From positions 62,001 to 126,000 of the forward strand of contig CAJLWO010000002.1 in assembly GCA_905210435.1 (NCBI GenBank): a stretch of DNA of 64,000 nt, given 5' to 3'. Each line of letters begins with the position of its first letter. The first letter of the stretch is position 1. The notes under the pieces were generated by a model. That model was not told where the DNA came from. It ran no database searches and was given only the letters and a program-made list of their open reading frames with translations. The position numbers were made by a program, and so were the translations under genes. The stretch comes from an uncultured Bacteroidales bacterium (GTDB lineage: Bacteria; Bacteroidota; Bacteroidia; Bacteroidales; Muribaculaceae). Shown one piece after another: positions 45,736 to 54,021 of the stretch.

Positions 45736-45978
45736 ATGCCGTTACCGATGGAAAGCAACCTCAATAATCGTATCAAGTACGATGACACCAGTTCATTCGT
45801 GTGCTATCTGCTCACTCTCGACCGGGGGCAGCATGCAGAATTTATAAAGAAAGTGGCTTACCGCTGCGGAGTGTCACGTTCGGTGGTCTATTCATGGAAA
45901 TATATGTGCTGCCGCATACCGACCTATGCCAAGGAGATAATCGAGATGTGCGCCGGAGTGCAGATTTTTGACGATTGA
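45736..45978 (+). CDS. Small protein, paralogue B
   Basis: An 80-residue protein whose second half (VYSWKYMCCRIPTYAKEIIEMCAG) copies that of the protein at 45231-45473. The N-terminal halves differ. It may start at the internal Met, 15 bases later. A duplicated DNA-binding regulator is the most likely reading. Confidence 0.62.
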   Translation: MPLPMESNLNNRIKYDDTSSFVCYLLTLDRGQHAEFIKKVAYRCGVSRSVVYSWKYMCCRIPTYAKEIIEMCAGVQIFDD

Positions 45979-45980
45979 AC

Positions 45981-46193
45981 ATGATAAGGAGCAAACCGAA
46001 CATCGACCCGCAGAAGAAGTATTGTGTAAAGGCAGCCTGCTATGAGCTTGAAATTTGCGAGGACACCCTGCGCAAATACCGTGACAGCGGACTCATAGGC
46101 TGCATACGCATCACGAGCCGCGAAATATATTATCTCGGCTCGGATCTTCTTGCCCTGTGGAAGACAATGCAAAAACGCAAGAAATATGATTGA
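45981..46193 (+). CDS. Small MerR-like HTH protein
   Basis: A 70-residue protein with the helix-turn-helix phrase YCVKAACYELEICEDTLRKYRDSGLIGCIR and a wing (REIYYLGSDLLALWKTM). I used the ATG at 45981 rather than an upstream TTG. Its stop overlaps the start of the primase-helicase gene by 8 bases, so the two are coupled. Confidence 0.68.
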   Translation: MIRSKPNIDPQKKYCVKAACYELEICEDTLRKYRDSGLIGCIRITSREIYYLGSDLLALWKTMQKRKKYD

Positions 46194-49100
46194 CAAATCT
46201 ACGATAGAGAAAGTGTTGCAGAGCGTTGACATCGTGGATGTCATCTCGGAACACGTCACCTTACAGAAGAAAGGCTCGCTATACTGGTGCTGCTGTCCGT
46301 TCCATTCGGAGCGCACTCCGTCGATGGCGGTCAGCAAGGCGCGAGGCACTTTCACCTGCTACGGCTGCGGGGCCCACGGCGATGCCGTGGAGTTCCTTCA
46401 GAAGCTCGACAACCTGTCGTTCCCCGAAGCTATCGAGAGGCTTGCCAAGAAATCAGGCATACAGATAATGCACGACCACCGGGAGCGCACCGACGAGGAA
46501 ATAGAAGCGTCAAAGCACCGTGAGAGTTTGCTCGCCGCCATCGCCGTGGCGCAGGATTTCTTTGTCAGTCAACTGCAAGCCGATACTTCGGAAGCGGATG
46601 CCGCCCGTAATTACGCTTACGGACGCTGGGGCGAGGAATACTGCAAGTCGGTCGGCATTGGCTATGCTCCCGACAGCTGGGACGCTTTGCCGGAGTATTG
46701 CCGCAGTCGCGGTGTGGACTATGCACACCTCAAGGATGCCGGCATTGTCAAGTTCAGCGACAAATCACGGAAATACTATTCGTTTTTCCGTGGCCGCATC
46801 ACTATCCCGATATGTGACCGCTACGGCAAAATCATTTCATATACAGCCCGCTACTTCGGTGACAATCCGGATGAAACTAAATATCTCAACACGGCCAACA
46901 CACCGGTTTTCGAGAAGGGCAATACCATATTCGGACTCAAAGAGGCTATCAGACAGGCCGGACGCACAGGCAGGTTTATCATTGTCGAGGGAGCGCCCGA
47001 CGTCCTCCGTATGCACTCCGACGAGGTCGGACTGACGGAGACGGTCGCCACCCTCGGAACGGCATGGAGCGAACAGCAGCTAAAGCAACTGCAACGCTAC
47101 GCTCCGAGCCTTTGCTTTATACCCGATGCCGACCCTCCTAAGGAGGGAGAACATTACGGCCCGGGGATAAAGGCGGTGATGAAGAACGGTCTGGAGGCAA
47201 TGCGACTGGGCTTCTCTGTATCTGTCAGGGAGATTCCCGTCGGCGAGGACGGCCATAAACAGGACCCGGACAGCTTCATCACCGGCTGCGACATCTTCAA
47301 CTCTCTTGAAGATGTGAATTTTGCCGTTTGGTATGGTCTGAAGCTGCTCAATTCCTGCTCTACTGATACAGAGCGCATAGAGGCTTTGAAACGTATCTGT
47401 CGCGAGGCGCTGGTGCTCGTCGAGGACGAGACTACGCTTAACTGCTGTCTTGAACCTCTCTACAAGGTTTTCGGCAAACTCAAACTGTGGCGCGATGCCG
47501 TTCAGAACAGCCGTGATGAGCGGCGCCGTGAGGCGGCCCGAAAGGAGCGCGAGGCTATGAGCGAGGAACAGGCGGCTATGCGCGAACTCGGTATCATCGT
47601 CAGAAACCGATGCTATTGCTCATATTCCAAAGAGGGTGAACTGGAAAGGTGGAGCAATTTCCTCATGGAGCCGCTTTTCCACATCATCGACGGCGACAAT
47701 GCCATCCGCATTTTCCGCATCGTCAATGACAAGGGGGGCAGACGTGAAATTGAACTGCGGCAGGACGAGCTTGTTTCTCTCGCCCGTTTCCAACAGCGAA
47801 TCGAAAGCCTCGGTTTCTTCATCTTCAAGGGGAATCTCGCAAATCTGCTCAACTTGAAGGAATATCTCTATTCCATCACCGACTCTGCGGTTCAGTTAAG
47901 CAAAATGGGCTGGAATGCCGCCGAGGAAGTCTATGCCTTCGGCGACGGCATTTTCGCCGACAATGTGCTTTATAATGTCAACGACCTGGGTATCGTCAAA
48001 ATCGGCGACCGCACTTTTTACCTGCCCGCTTTCTCCAAAATGCACATCGACCAAAAGGACGCTTACCAGTTCGAGCGCAGCTTCTCCTGCCGTCAGCATG
48101 GAGAAGTGTCGCTATACGAGTATGTACAGCGCATGGTTACTGTATTCGGCGACAATGCCAAAGTCGGCTTCGCCTTTCTTCTGGCGACACTCTTTTTAGA
48201 CGTTGTGAAGCAGACCTCCAAACGTCTCGCCCTGCTGAATATTTTCGGTCGCAAGGGTTCGGGCAAGACGGAATTGGGCACCGCCCTTATGTCGTTCTTC
48301 ATACGGCAGAACGACCCTCCTTCGCTCGCCACAACATCTATGGCCTCGCTCAATGAAATGCTGTCGTGCGCCGAGAACAATCTCGTGCATCTCGACGAGT
48401 ATAAGAATGAAATCGACTTTCGCAAGATTGAACTGCTCAAACAGATATGGGGCGGCAGCGGTCAGACGAAGAAGAACATGGACGGCGACAAAAAGGTGCA
48501 GCGCACTTTTGTTCGCTCCGGGGTTATCCTCACAGGTCAGGACGCTCCGACCCGTGACGATGCCCTTTTCTCTCGTGTCATTCATCTGTCCTACTCGCAG
48601 GTTACGTTCAGCAAGGAAGCCAAACGTAACTTCGAGGAGTTTCAGGCTATCAGCGCACGGGGCGCCTCCCACCTTACGGTGCAGCTTCTGAAACTCCGCA
48701 AACTGTTTGAGACGGATTATGCCGCCCATTACGCCGCCTGTAAGCGTGAGCTTATGGCGGCTCTCGCCGAGGACAACATCGAGGACCGTCTGCTCAACAA
48801 CTGGCTCGCTCCGCTTGCGGCGTTCCATACGGTGCAGACTTCGCTTCGTCTGCCCATCGACTACCTCGATCTGTTCAATATCTGCGTCGGAGGTATACGC
48901 CGGCAGAATGAACAGCTGAAGAAGAACTCCGACATCGCCGTATTCTGGTCAATGCTCGATTCCGGCCACATGCTGGGCCGCATTGTCGCCAAAAGCCATT
49001 TCGCCATCAGGGTGCAGTCTTCGTTCAAACGTCTTGACGGAGACGTTATCGACTTCGGACGCAACAAGTCGGTGCTGTACCTCAATTATCAGAATGTAAT

Positions 49101-49461
49101 CGCCACGCTGGGGCAGCGCGTCAACGGCTCCAACATCGTAGGAAAGCTCGACACCGTCTCGCTCGACTCTTATCTGAGGACGCACCCGGCGTTCCTCGGT
49201 ACCAAGCAGTACCGCTTTCGCGTCCTGCTCCCCAACGGTACGCCTGATTATACTTTCGACACGCGCGACGGCCGTTCCGTGCGCCGCGTAAAGGAAGTGC
49301 GTCCTATGGCTTTCGTTTTCGATTATGAATTGCTCAAGGAGAGTTACGAGATTAACCTCGAAACGCAGGAGCGCAACGAAAACGATGCCTCGGAAGATGA
49401 TGTGGAGCCGGAAGAAACCGACTCTCAATTACCTCCGGAAGAACCCGAATTGCCGTTTTGA
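46186..49461 (+). CDS. Primase-helicase fusion (P4 alpha-like)
   Basis: A 1091-residue replication protein. The N-terminal CHC2 zinc finger of DnaG-type primases is complete: Cys37-Pro-Phe-His40 and Cys58-Tyr-Gly-Cys61. A Toprim domain follows, with the Glu in FIIVEGAPDVL near 265 and the DxD in FIPDADPP near 310. The C-terminal half is a DUF927-like helicase/ATPase with Walker A GRKGSGKTE near 690 and Walker B VHLDEYKNE near 735. Fused primase and helicase on one chain is a hallmark of P4-like satellites and mobile islands that replicate themselves. The last 60 residues are acidic. I chose ATG 46186 (MIDKSTIEKVLQ), which overlaps the preceding gene. Confidence 0.9.
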   Translation: MIDKSTIEKVLQSVDIVDVISEHVTLQKKGSLYWCCCPFHSERTPSMAVSKARGTFTCYGCGAHGDAVEFLQKLDNLSFPEAIERLAKKSGIQIMHDHRERTDEEIEASKHRESLLAAIAVAQDFFVSQLQADTSEADAARNYAYGRWGEEYCKSVGIGYAPDSWDALPEYCRSRGVDYAHLKDAGIVKFSDKSRKYYSFFRGRITIPICDRYGKIISYTARYFGDNPDETKYLNTANTPVFEKGNTIFGLKEAIRQAGRTGRFIIVEGAPDVLRMHSDEVGLTETVATLGTAWSEQQLKQLQRYAPSLCFIPDADPPKEGEHYGPGIKAVMKNGLEAMRLGFSVSVREIPVGEDGHKQDPDSFITGCDIFNSLEDVNFAVWYGLKLLNSCSTDTERIEALKRICREALVLVEDETTLNCCLEPLYKVFGKLKLWRDAVQNSRDERRREAARKEREAMSEEQAAMRELGIIVRNRCYCSYSKEGELERWSNFLMEPLFHIIDGDNAIRIFRIVNDKGGRREIELRQDELVSLARFQQRIESLGFFIFKGNLANLLNLKEYLYSITDSAVQLSKMGWNAAEEVYAFGDGIFADNVLYNVNDLGIVKIGDRTFYLPAFSKMHIDQKDAYQFERSFSCRQHGEVSLYEYVQRMVTVFGDNAKVGFAFLLATLFLDVVKQTSKRLALLNIFGRKGSGKTELGTALMSFFIRQNDPPSLATTSMASLNEMLSCAENNLVHLDEYKNEIDFRKIELLKQIWGGSGQTKKNMDGDKKVQRTFVRSGVILTGQDAPTRDDALFSRVIHLSYSQVTFSKEAKRNFEEFQAISARGASHLTVQLLKLRKLFETDYAAHYAACKRELMAALAEDNIEDRLLNNWLAPLAAFHTVQTSLRLPIDYLDLFNICVGGIRRQNEQLKKNSDIAVFWSMLDSGHMLGRIVAKSHFAIRVQSSFKRLDGDVIDFGRNKSVLYLNYQNVIATLGQRVNGSNIVGKLDTVSLDSYLRTHPAFLGTKQYRFRVLLPNGTPDYTFDTRDGRSVRRVKEVRPMAFVFDYELLKESYEINLETQERNENDASEDDVEPEETDSQLPPEEPELPF

Positions 49462-49558
49462 CAGTTCTCCCCATTACCTATTACTAATATCTGCCGTTGA
49501 AATTTGATTCAGCGGCATTTTTTTCGATTATTTTTTCGCCTTTCTCTGAATTTCTGTG

Positions 49559-49760
49559 AGCCGAAATTTCGGCAAGACAATTCAGACAATTTAGACAACG
49601 CTTTATATCAGAGAGTTAACCCGATTTTTGCCGTGCCATTGCTTAGACACGTTTAGACAAAATCGAAATTTTTTCGGGTTCATCAGCCGAAAATAGACAG
49701 CGAAAGCCACTATATAGATATATGATTTTTGACTGATAAAATCTATATCTTTATATATCA
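49559..49760. other. Candidate replication origin (iterons, palindrome, AT-rich hairpin)
   Basis: Directly behind the primase-helicase: a perfect 14-bp palindrome, GCCGAAATTTCGGC (49559-49572); AGACAA repeats at 49575, 49584 and 49593 (9-base period); TTTAGACA-type copies at 49645, 49655 and 49695; and an AT-rich hairpin, AGATATATGATTTT / AAAATCTATATCT, around 49712-49752. The 460-base stretch has no gene. This layout is typical of an origin served by the adjacent protein; it is inferred, not proven. Confidence 0.55.
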
Positions 49761-49819
49761 GGGGCTTTGCTTCATCTCTCTACTCTCGGCTATTTGTCTG
49801 AGTTCGCTACCCCGACAAC

Positions 49820-49850
49820 ATCCTCGTATGTGCGCGAGGATTTTTTCTTC
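49820..49850 (+). terminator. Terminator-like hairpin
   Basis: ATCCTCG / CGAGGAT stem with an 8-base loop, followed by six T. It lies between the origin-like region and the next gene. Confidence 0.7.
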
Positions 49851-49933
49851 ATGCTCCGGTTTTGCACTGTCCGCTGTTCCCGAATATCGGCAACGCAACG
49901 CCTTGAAAACAAGGCTAAGTCGCTGATATTTGG

Positions 49934-49941
49934 TAAATTTG
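49934..49941 (+). promoter_or_regulatory. -7 box of the 49963 gene
   Basis: TAAATTTG, with a predicted start near 49948, 15 bases before the ATG at 49963. This excludes an in-frame upstream start at 49930. Confidence 0.5.
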
Positions 49942-49962
49942 CATATACCAATCGGGCTGACT

Positions 49963-50454
49963 ATGAGCGACCTTTGCATCTATTTACCGCTGGAAGACTA
50001 TCTCGCGCAGTGGTTCGTAAACGAACACGGCGGCGAGAGGCCGGTGCATCTTCTTCGCGGTTCTATCGAGAGCAAGGCGCTCGAAACGTATCTGGAGAAG
50101 CTGCCGGAGGGCGTCGAGCCGGAGGTGTTCGCCGACGATAAGTTGCCCGTCAGGATTCCGACGTTCCGCAATCGTCCGCCGGAGACTTACAACTATCTGC
50201 CGCCCCGTGCGCTTGCGCTGCTGCTGAATATCATCCGCAACCGCTTCGATATTCAGCTGTGGGAGGAGCTTCACCACTTCGGCAAAATCGGCAAGCGTCA
50301 GGATGAACTCATTTATGCATGGATGGAGAAGCACCGCATCGACCCGACGGAGAAGAACTGGAACGCCATAGCCAAACGCTATCAGCGTCAGCGAAACATC
50401 TATCTCGGTCGTGAACGGGCGAAAAATCAATATTCCCGCAAAAAATCGCATTGA
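49963..50454 (+). CDS. Unknown protein in the element, 163 residues
   Basis: Begins MSDLCIYLPLEDYLAQWFVNEHGGERP and contains VHLLRGSIESKALETYLEKLPEG and a helical part LALLLNIIRNRFDIQLWEELHHFG. The C-terminal AIAKRYQRQRNIYL may be a DNA-binding helix. I do not recognise a named domain. Its position after the origin-like region and before the structural genes suggests a control or late-switch protein; this is inference. Confidence 0.65.
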   Translation: MSDLCIYLPLEDYLAQWFVNEHGGERPVHLLRGSIESKALETYLEKLPEGVEPEVFADDKLPVRIPTFRNRPPETYNYLPPRALALLLNIIRNRFDIQLWEELHHFGKIGKRQDELIYAWMEKHRIDPTEKNWNAIAKRYQRQRNIYLGRERAKNQYSRKKSH

Positions 50455-50495
50455 TTTCAGCGGTCATTATTTACAATTCTACGATTTCTACGATA

Positions 50496-50921
50496 ATGCG
50501 TGTTTCCACTCAGATATTACCCGGAATAAAAGCTATCGGCTGGGTCGATTGCCGATACCTGCCGAAGCGTGTTGACCTCTCGGCTATCTGCGGTATGACG
50601 GTGGCCGTCCTGACGGACATTCACCCCATACCGTTCTTCGACGAGCCGACCTGCGAGTGCCAGAGCAAGAAGGACGGTGCCGGGTATCAAGACACCGTCA
50701 CCTTGAAGTTTCTTACAAGCAAGCAACTTCCCCGTGGTGCGGCTCTCGGATTTGTCGTTACCGATGTCAACGGCAATTCCTACCTTATCGGCTCGCGGGA
50801 ACATCCGCTGCCGATTGTGGAGCCGACCCGTCAGACCGGCATACCGTCGGGCGATGCCGCCGGATATGCCTACGAAATTAAGCACGTTTCCATCAAAGGG
50901 ATGGTGCCGTGCGTCATATAG
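50496..50921 (+). CDS. Unknown protein in the element, 141 residues
   Basis: Begins MRVSTQILPGIKAIGWVDCRYLPKR and is mostly beta strands (MTVAVLTDIHPIPFF, TVTLKFLTSKQLP, AALGFVVTDVNGNSYLIG). It could be a small structural or DNA-binding protein. No family is recognised. I placed the start at the ATG at 50496; an upstream in-frame TTG overlaps the preceding gene. Confidence 0.6.
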   Translation: MRVSTQILPGIKAIGWVDCRYLPKRVDLSAICGMTVAVLTDIHPIPFFDEPTCECQSKKDGAGYQDTVTLKFLTSKQLPRGAALGFVVTDVNGNSYLIGSREHPLPIVEPTRQTGIPSGDAAGYAYEIKHVSIKGMVPCVI

Positions 50922-51034
50922 CAGTTACCATCTTCCCAATAGGTCATTACAGATTTTGAAGTGAATTTTTCCGCTCGTCCGTGAGGATAGGCGGATTATT
51001 TTTATTAACTTTGTGCTCAGTCTAATAGAACTCT

Positions 51035-51400
51035 ATGTCACGTTCAAGAATAATAACTATTGAAGGCGTATCATTCTGCGTTTCTGACGCAGACTATGAT
51101 TTTTTTTGGAAAGCACATAATTGCGGTGAGGATAGTGATATTTTCAAAGTCGCGTGCAGACGAATTCTTGGACTTGGACCTGAATCTCATACTTTGGATG
51201 AATTTCATGTCAAATATATAATGTGGCCATGCGGCAGTGACGAGGGCGTTAAGACTATTCTTAGAAGTGGGCTTGTTGAGTATGAAGAAGAATGGCTTAA
51301 AAACCAGAAAATAGATACTAAGCCCTCAGCAGCAGAATCTTTAAGAAGATTAGATGCTATTAACAAGCAAGACCCCAAAAGAACAAGACACAAGTTATAA
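51035..51400 (+). CDS. Unknown AT-rich protein, 121 residues
   Basis: Starts MSRSRIITIEGVSFCVSDADYDFFW. It has a -7 box TAACTTTG at 51006-51013, 22 bases upstream. The middle ILGLGPESHTLDEFHVKYIMW and the basic end are not linked to any family I know. Base composition is clearly more AT-rich than in the genes on either side, which suggests a separate origin as cargo. Confidence 0.6.
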   Translation: MSRSRIITIEGVSFCVSDADYDFFWKAHNCGEDSDIFKVACRRILGLGPESHTLDEFHVKYIMWPCGSDEGVKTILRSGLVEYEEEWLKNQKIDTKPSAAESLRRLDAINKQDPKRTRHKL

Positions 51401-51464
51401 TCTCCGTCATAATATTGTATAATTCTCCGTCAGTAACTTTTGTTGTTGGCGGCTTTTTTCATTG

Positions 51465-52057
51465 GTAGCGAGAGCCACACCCTGCGGAGAAGCCCTGCAA
51501 GAGTGTGGGAGCAGGCGAAATTGTTTCGTGGCCGTTCTCAGTAATCACTCATAGTTCGCGGCTTTTGTGGTCGAAGTGGACTGATTGCCTAAATGCCGTC
51601 CGAGGGAGCGCGTGGACGATGGGCTAAGTCATCCTCCAACTCGCCCTTGCATTCCTCGGCTATGGCTGCACAAGTCGTAGCAGGAGGCGATCACCGCGCA
51701 TCGTGGCGGTCGGTCGTGGTATTCTTCGCACCTCTTTTCCTCTGAGGTCATCACCGATCCAAGGGCTTCCATTCCTGCGCTGTCGGGGTCAGGCTCGCGT
51801 GGATAGCGAAGTTGATACCTCGAAGCCGAGGTAGTAAGGTCGGAGTCCGCAGGATGCCGTCTGATGTTGTACAGCCCATAATGCCGCAGGAGGTCTTGCC
51901 GCATCTGCCTTTTGTGGTCACGTCTGATAACAGCTGTGCTCTCGGCTGCCGAGGTCTGCGGGCGTTCCATATTCCCACCGAGGAGTTGAGTTCACGGATT
52001 GCGATTTTCTATTACTTCTTCCGTTACCGGCTTCCGCATAGGCCCATTTTTAGTTTT
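51465..52057 (-). ncRNA. Candidate long noncoding RNA divergent from ardA
   Basis: A strong minus-strand promoter (TTG 52093-52091, 19 bases, TAACTTTG 52071-52064) points into about 590 bases with no convincing gene: the ORFs there lack start signals and protein-like composition. The region is GC-rich with local hairpins (CCTCG gctt CGAGG near 51820). It ends in a hairpin (CCACAC/GTGTGG, 51475-51508) within a block of about 50 bases that resembles the block after ardA (52877-52927): CTCCC, CACTC, TTGCAGGGC and TGGCTCTCG in the same order. Two divergent transcripts with related 3' ends is the reading. A short peptide gene cannot be excluded. Confidence 0.55.
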
Positions 52058-52063
52058 GCTTCA

Positions 52064-52184
52064 CAAAGTTAGCACGGGCGGTCTCTTGGTCAAGGACAGG
52101 TTTGCCTCCGGTGGAGTTCATTTTTCGCTACGTTGCAAAATGACATTCATCCTTGACCTCACAGTTCCCTATGCCCGTGCTTTG
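52064..52184. promoter_or_regulatory. Palindromic divergent promoter region of ncRNA and ardA
   Basis: Nested inverted repeats: AGCACGGGC (52071-52079) with GCCCGTGCT (52173-52181); GGTCAAGGA (52088-52096) with TCCTTGACC (52150-52158); CATTTT (52119-52124) with AAAATG (52137-52142). Each outer arm carries a promoter. The leftward one is consensus. The rightward one is TTG (52154-52156), 20 bases, GTGCTTTG, which keeps only the TTTG half of the -7 box. Confidence 0.6.
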
Positions 52185-52243
52185 GTTTGTTCGTAAAACT
52201 TCAAAAAATGAACCGTATGTTACACCCTCAAACTTCAAAAGCA

Positions 52244-52876
52244 ATGAAAATCAAACTGCAATTCGGAGAACTCAACATCACTCCCTCGGTGGAGGAACGC
52301 CTCGACGACCTCGGCTTTATCGCCGACAGCTTCGCCTCTGACGTGGCTGACCACAAGTCAGACTGCGACGGCAATCCCTCTATCTACTGCGGCACATGGG
52401 CCAAGTACAACGACGGCAATCTCTGCGGCCTCTGGATAGACCTCACTACCTTCGACGACTTCGAGGAGTTCATCAACTTCTGCAAGGCTATCCACGCCGA
52501 CGAGCCGGACCCCGAACTGGACGCGCAGGACTGGGAATGTCTGCCCCAGGGTCTCGACGGCGACGACCTCTTTATCGAGGAAAAGTGGGACCTGCTGCAG
52601 GAATACCTCGAACTGTGCGACCGCTTCGATGCCGATGCAGTGAACGCCTACATCTGCTGCTACGACATATACAGCCTCAGCGGTTTCGAGGAACGCTATC
52701 AGGGCGAGTTCAAATCGGAGGAAGACTTCGCCGAATACATCGTCAACGAGCTCTACGACCTCGACCGGCTTATGGGCAATCTGTCCTACTACTTCGACTA
52801 CGAAAAGTACGCCCGCGAACTTTTCATGAGCGATTACTCGATTGAGAACGGCTACGTTTTCAACAATCTCGCCTGA
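52244..52876 (+). CDS. ardA: ArdA-type antirestriction protein
   Basis: A 210-residue acidic protein of the ArdA family, DNA mimics that block type I restriction enzymes. Signature phrases are SIYCGTWAKYNDGNLCGLWIDL, FDDFEEFINFCKAIHADEPDPE and the C-terminal EEDFAEYIVNELYDL. Very many Asp/Glu residues are spread along the chain, as needed for mimicry. I prefer ATG 52244 (MKIKLQFGELNI), because the upstream ATG at 52187 lies at or before the predicted transcript start; ATG 52208 is also possible. It would protect the element's DNA on entry into a new host. Confidence 0.88.
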   Translation: MKIKLQFGELNITPSVEERLDDLGFIADSFASDVADHKSDCDGNPSIYCGTWAKYNDGNLCGLWIDLTTFDDFEEFINFCKAIHADEPDPELDAQDWECLPQGLDGDDLFIEEKWDLLQEYLELCDRFDADAVNAYICCYDIYSLSGFEERYQGEFKSEEDFAEYIVNELYDLDRLMGNLSYYFDYEKYARELFMSDYSIENGYVFNNLA

Positions 52877-52930
52877 CCGCTCCCGCACTCTCTCCTTGCA
52901 GGGCCGCTCCTTCGGGAGTGGCTCTCGATG
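52877..52930 (+). terminator. Terminator-like block after ardA
   Basis: GCCGCTCC TTCG GGAGTGGC is a stable stem with a UUCG loop (52902-52921), within the block shared with the end of the divergent RNA. Confidence 0.65.
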
Positions 52931-52942
52931 TGGTTAGAGATA

Positions 52943-53143
52943 TTAGTCAGCTGGTACTACCTTAGTAGTTGCATATTCAAAATCCAGACTCTGTGCAACT
53001 TCATAGTCATCGATGGATTTTACGACTTCCCATTTTTTGCCATTGAGCAAAACAATCTCACCAAAGCTTCGAGTGACATTGCGCTCTTCACTTCCAATTA
53101 CAATTCTACGACCATTGGTGTAATAGATATAGTCAATTCTCAT
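52943..53143 (-). CDS. Small AT-rich protein, second gene of a leftward cassette
   Basis: A 66-residue protein (MRIDYIYYTNGRRIVIGSEE). It is beta-rich, with a Lys/Glu-rich middle (LLNGKKWEVVKSIDDYEV). It starts 3 bases after the 261-residue gene, so the pair is an operon. No family is recognised. Confidence 0.6.
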   Translation of the reverse strand: MRIDYIYYTNGRRIVIGSEERNVTRSFGEIVLLNGKKWEVVKSIDDYEVAQSLDFEYATTKVVPAD

Positions 53144-53146
53144 TTT

Positions 53147-53932
53147 TTATCTAAAATCGTCTATATAATATGTCCCATCAGTAGGTCTCACGATTTCTCC
53201 AGTAAAGGAATTATATATTCCTTCCTGACGAGTGGTATTTTCTTGTTGGCTTTGCAACGATTTTTTCAACTCACCTTCTTTGTATGAATTGTAAATAGTA
53301 TTATGTGACCTATTTTCAATTTCAAAAAATCTCATAGCGTTTCCATCTGTTGTTTCAACGCTAATATCTGTTACGAGCTTGGGTACTTCATAACAGATGT
53401 CATGGAACTTAGTGCACCCTGTCGCTAATGCTTTGTGGATTAACCCTGTAACATTTAAGGAAATGGCTATATCAAGGTAAGTGAATAACGCCTGGTCATC
53501 AGAATAATGAAGTAATATTCCATTATTCTCAGATTCTTTTTTTGAATAATCAAGACTAACCCCTCTAATGTATTTCAAGTCCACAAAATGTCGCTCGAAG
53601 GTATCTATGGGCAACATATCTAATGTGTCATTGGGATTTATAGATTGATAGATAAATCCTCTTGACATAAATCGAAAGACCTTTTGCAGATATAGTAACC
53701 ACTCATTATACTCAATTAGCAGAAGCAAGTCCTTAAAGGCTTTCCGATTATGGCTCAAATTGTAATCCAATAGCGATTTCAAATTCTTTATCAGATTTGC
53801 CTTAGGGTTATTATCATCATTGATATTCCCTGAAATTATTCTCCAACAAGTATAATTGTTGTCGAATCTGAGACCTTTTATAATGGCCTCATTATATTTC
53901 TCGTAATATTCAAAGTCAAAAGCTCTTTCCAT
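53147..53932 (-). CDS. AT-rich protein of unknown function, first gene of a leftward cassette
   Basis: A 261-residue protein with no domain I recognise. The first 160 residues are predicted mostly helical (FDFEYYEKYNEAIIKGLRF, NRKAFKDLLLLIEYNEWLLY). The last 60 are low-complexity and polar (SLQSQQENTTRQEG). It has no signal peptide or membrane segment. It runs against the surrounding structural genes and is far more AT-rich, like a cargo or defence cassette. CAAAGTTA at 53937-53944 is a minus-strand TAACTTTG box whose predicted start falls on the ATG, so the mRNA could be leaderless, although no -33 box is seen. Confidence 0.65.
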   Translation of the reverse strand: MERAFDFEYYEKYNEAIIKGLRFDNNYTCWRIISGNINDDNNPKANLIKNLKSLLDYNLSHNRKAFKDLLLLIEYNEWLLYLQKVFRFMSRGFIYQSINPNDTLDMLPIDTFERHFVDLKYIRGVSLDYSKKESENNGILLHYSDDQALFTYLDIAISLNVTGLIHKALATGCTKFHDICYEVPKLVTDISVETTDGNAMRFFEIENRSHNTIYNSYKEGELKKSLQSQQENTTRQEGIYNSFTGEIVRPTDGTYYIDDFR

Positions 53933-53992
53933 AACGCAAAGTTATGAAATTTCGCTGACATTCTGTGTCTTTTCAGCTTCTTTATTACAGCG

Positions 53993-54021
53993 GTAACTTC
54001 GTGGTGTAAACAAGTTACACC
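53993..54021 (+). promoter_or_regulatory. Overlapping hairpins immediately before the capsid operon
   Basis: GGTGTAA (54003-54009), 5 bases, TTACACC (54015-54021) form a perfect hairpin that ends at the base before the start codon. An alternative pairing, GTAACTT (53993-53999) with AAGTTAC (54013-54019), shares the right arm. TAACTTCG at 53994-54001 is close to a -7 box. This may be an operator, or a switch for late gene expression. Confidence 0.55.

Noticed and set aside
51629..51970. A 113-residue leftward reading frame (and a 75-residue one in another frame) between the 51035 gene and ardA
   Set aside because: Both frames lack a start signal, have unlike-protein composition, and lie within the predicted noncoding transcript. 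I kept the RNA reading, with the peptide as an alternative.
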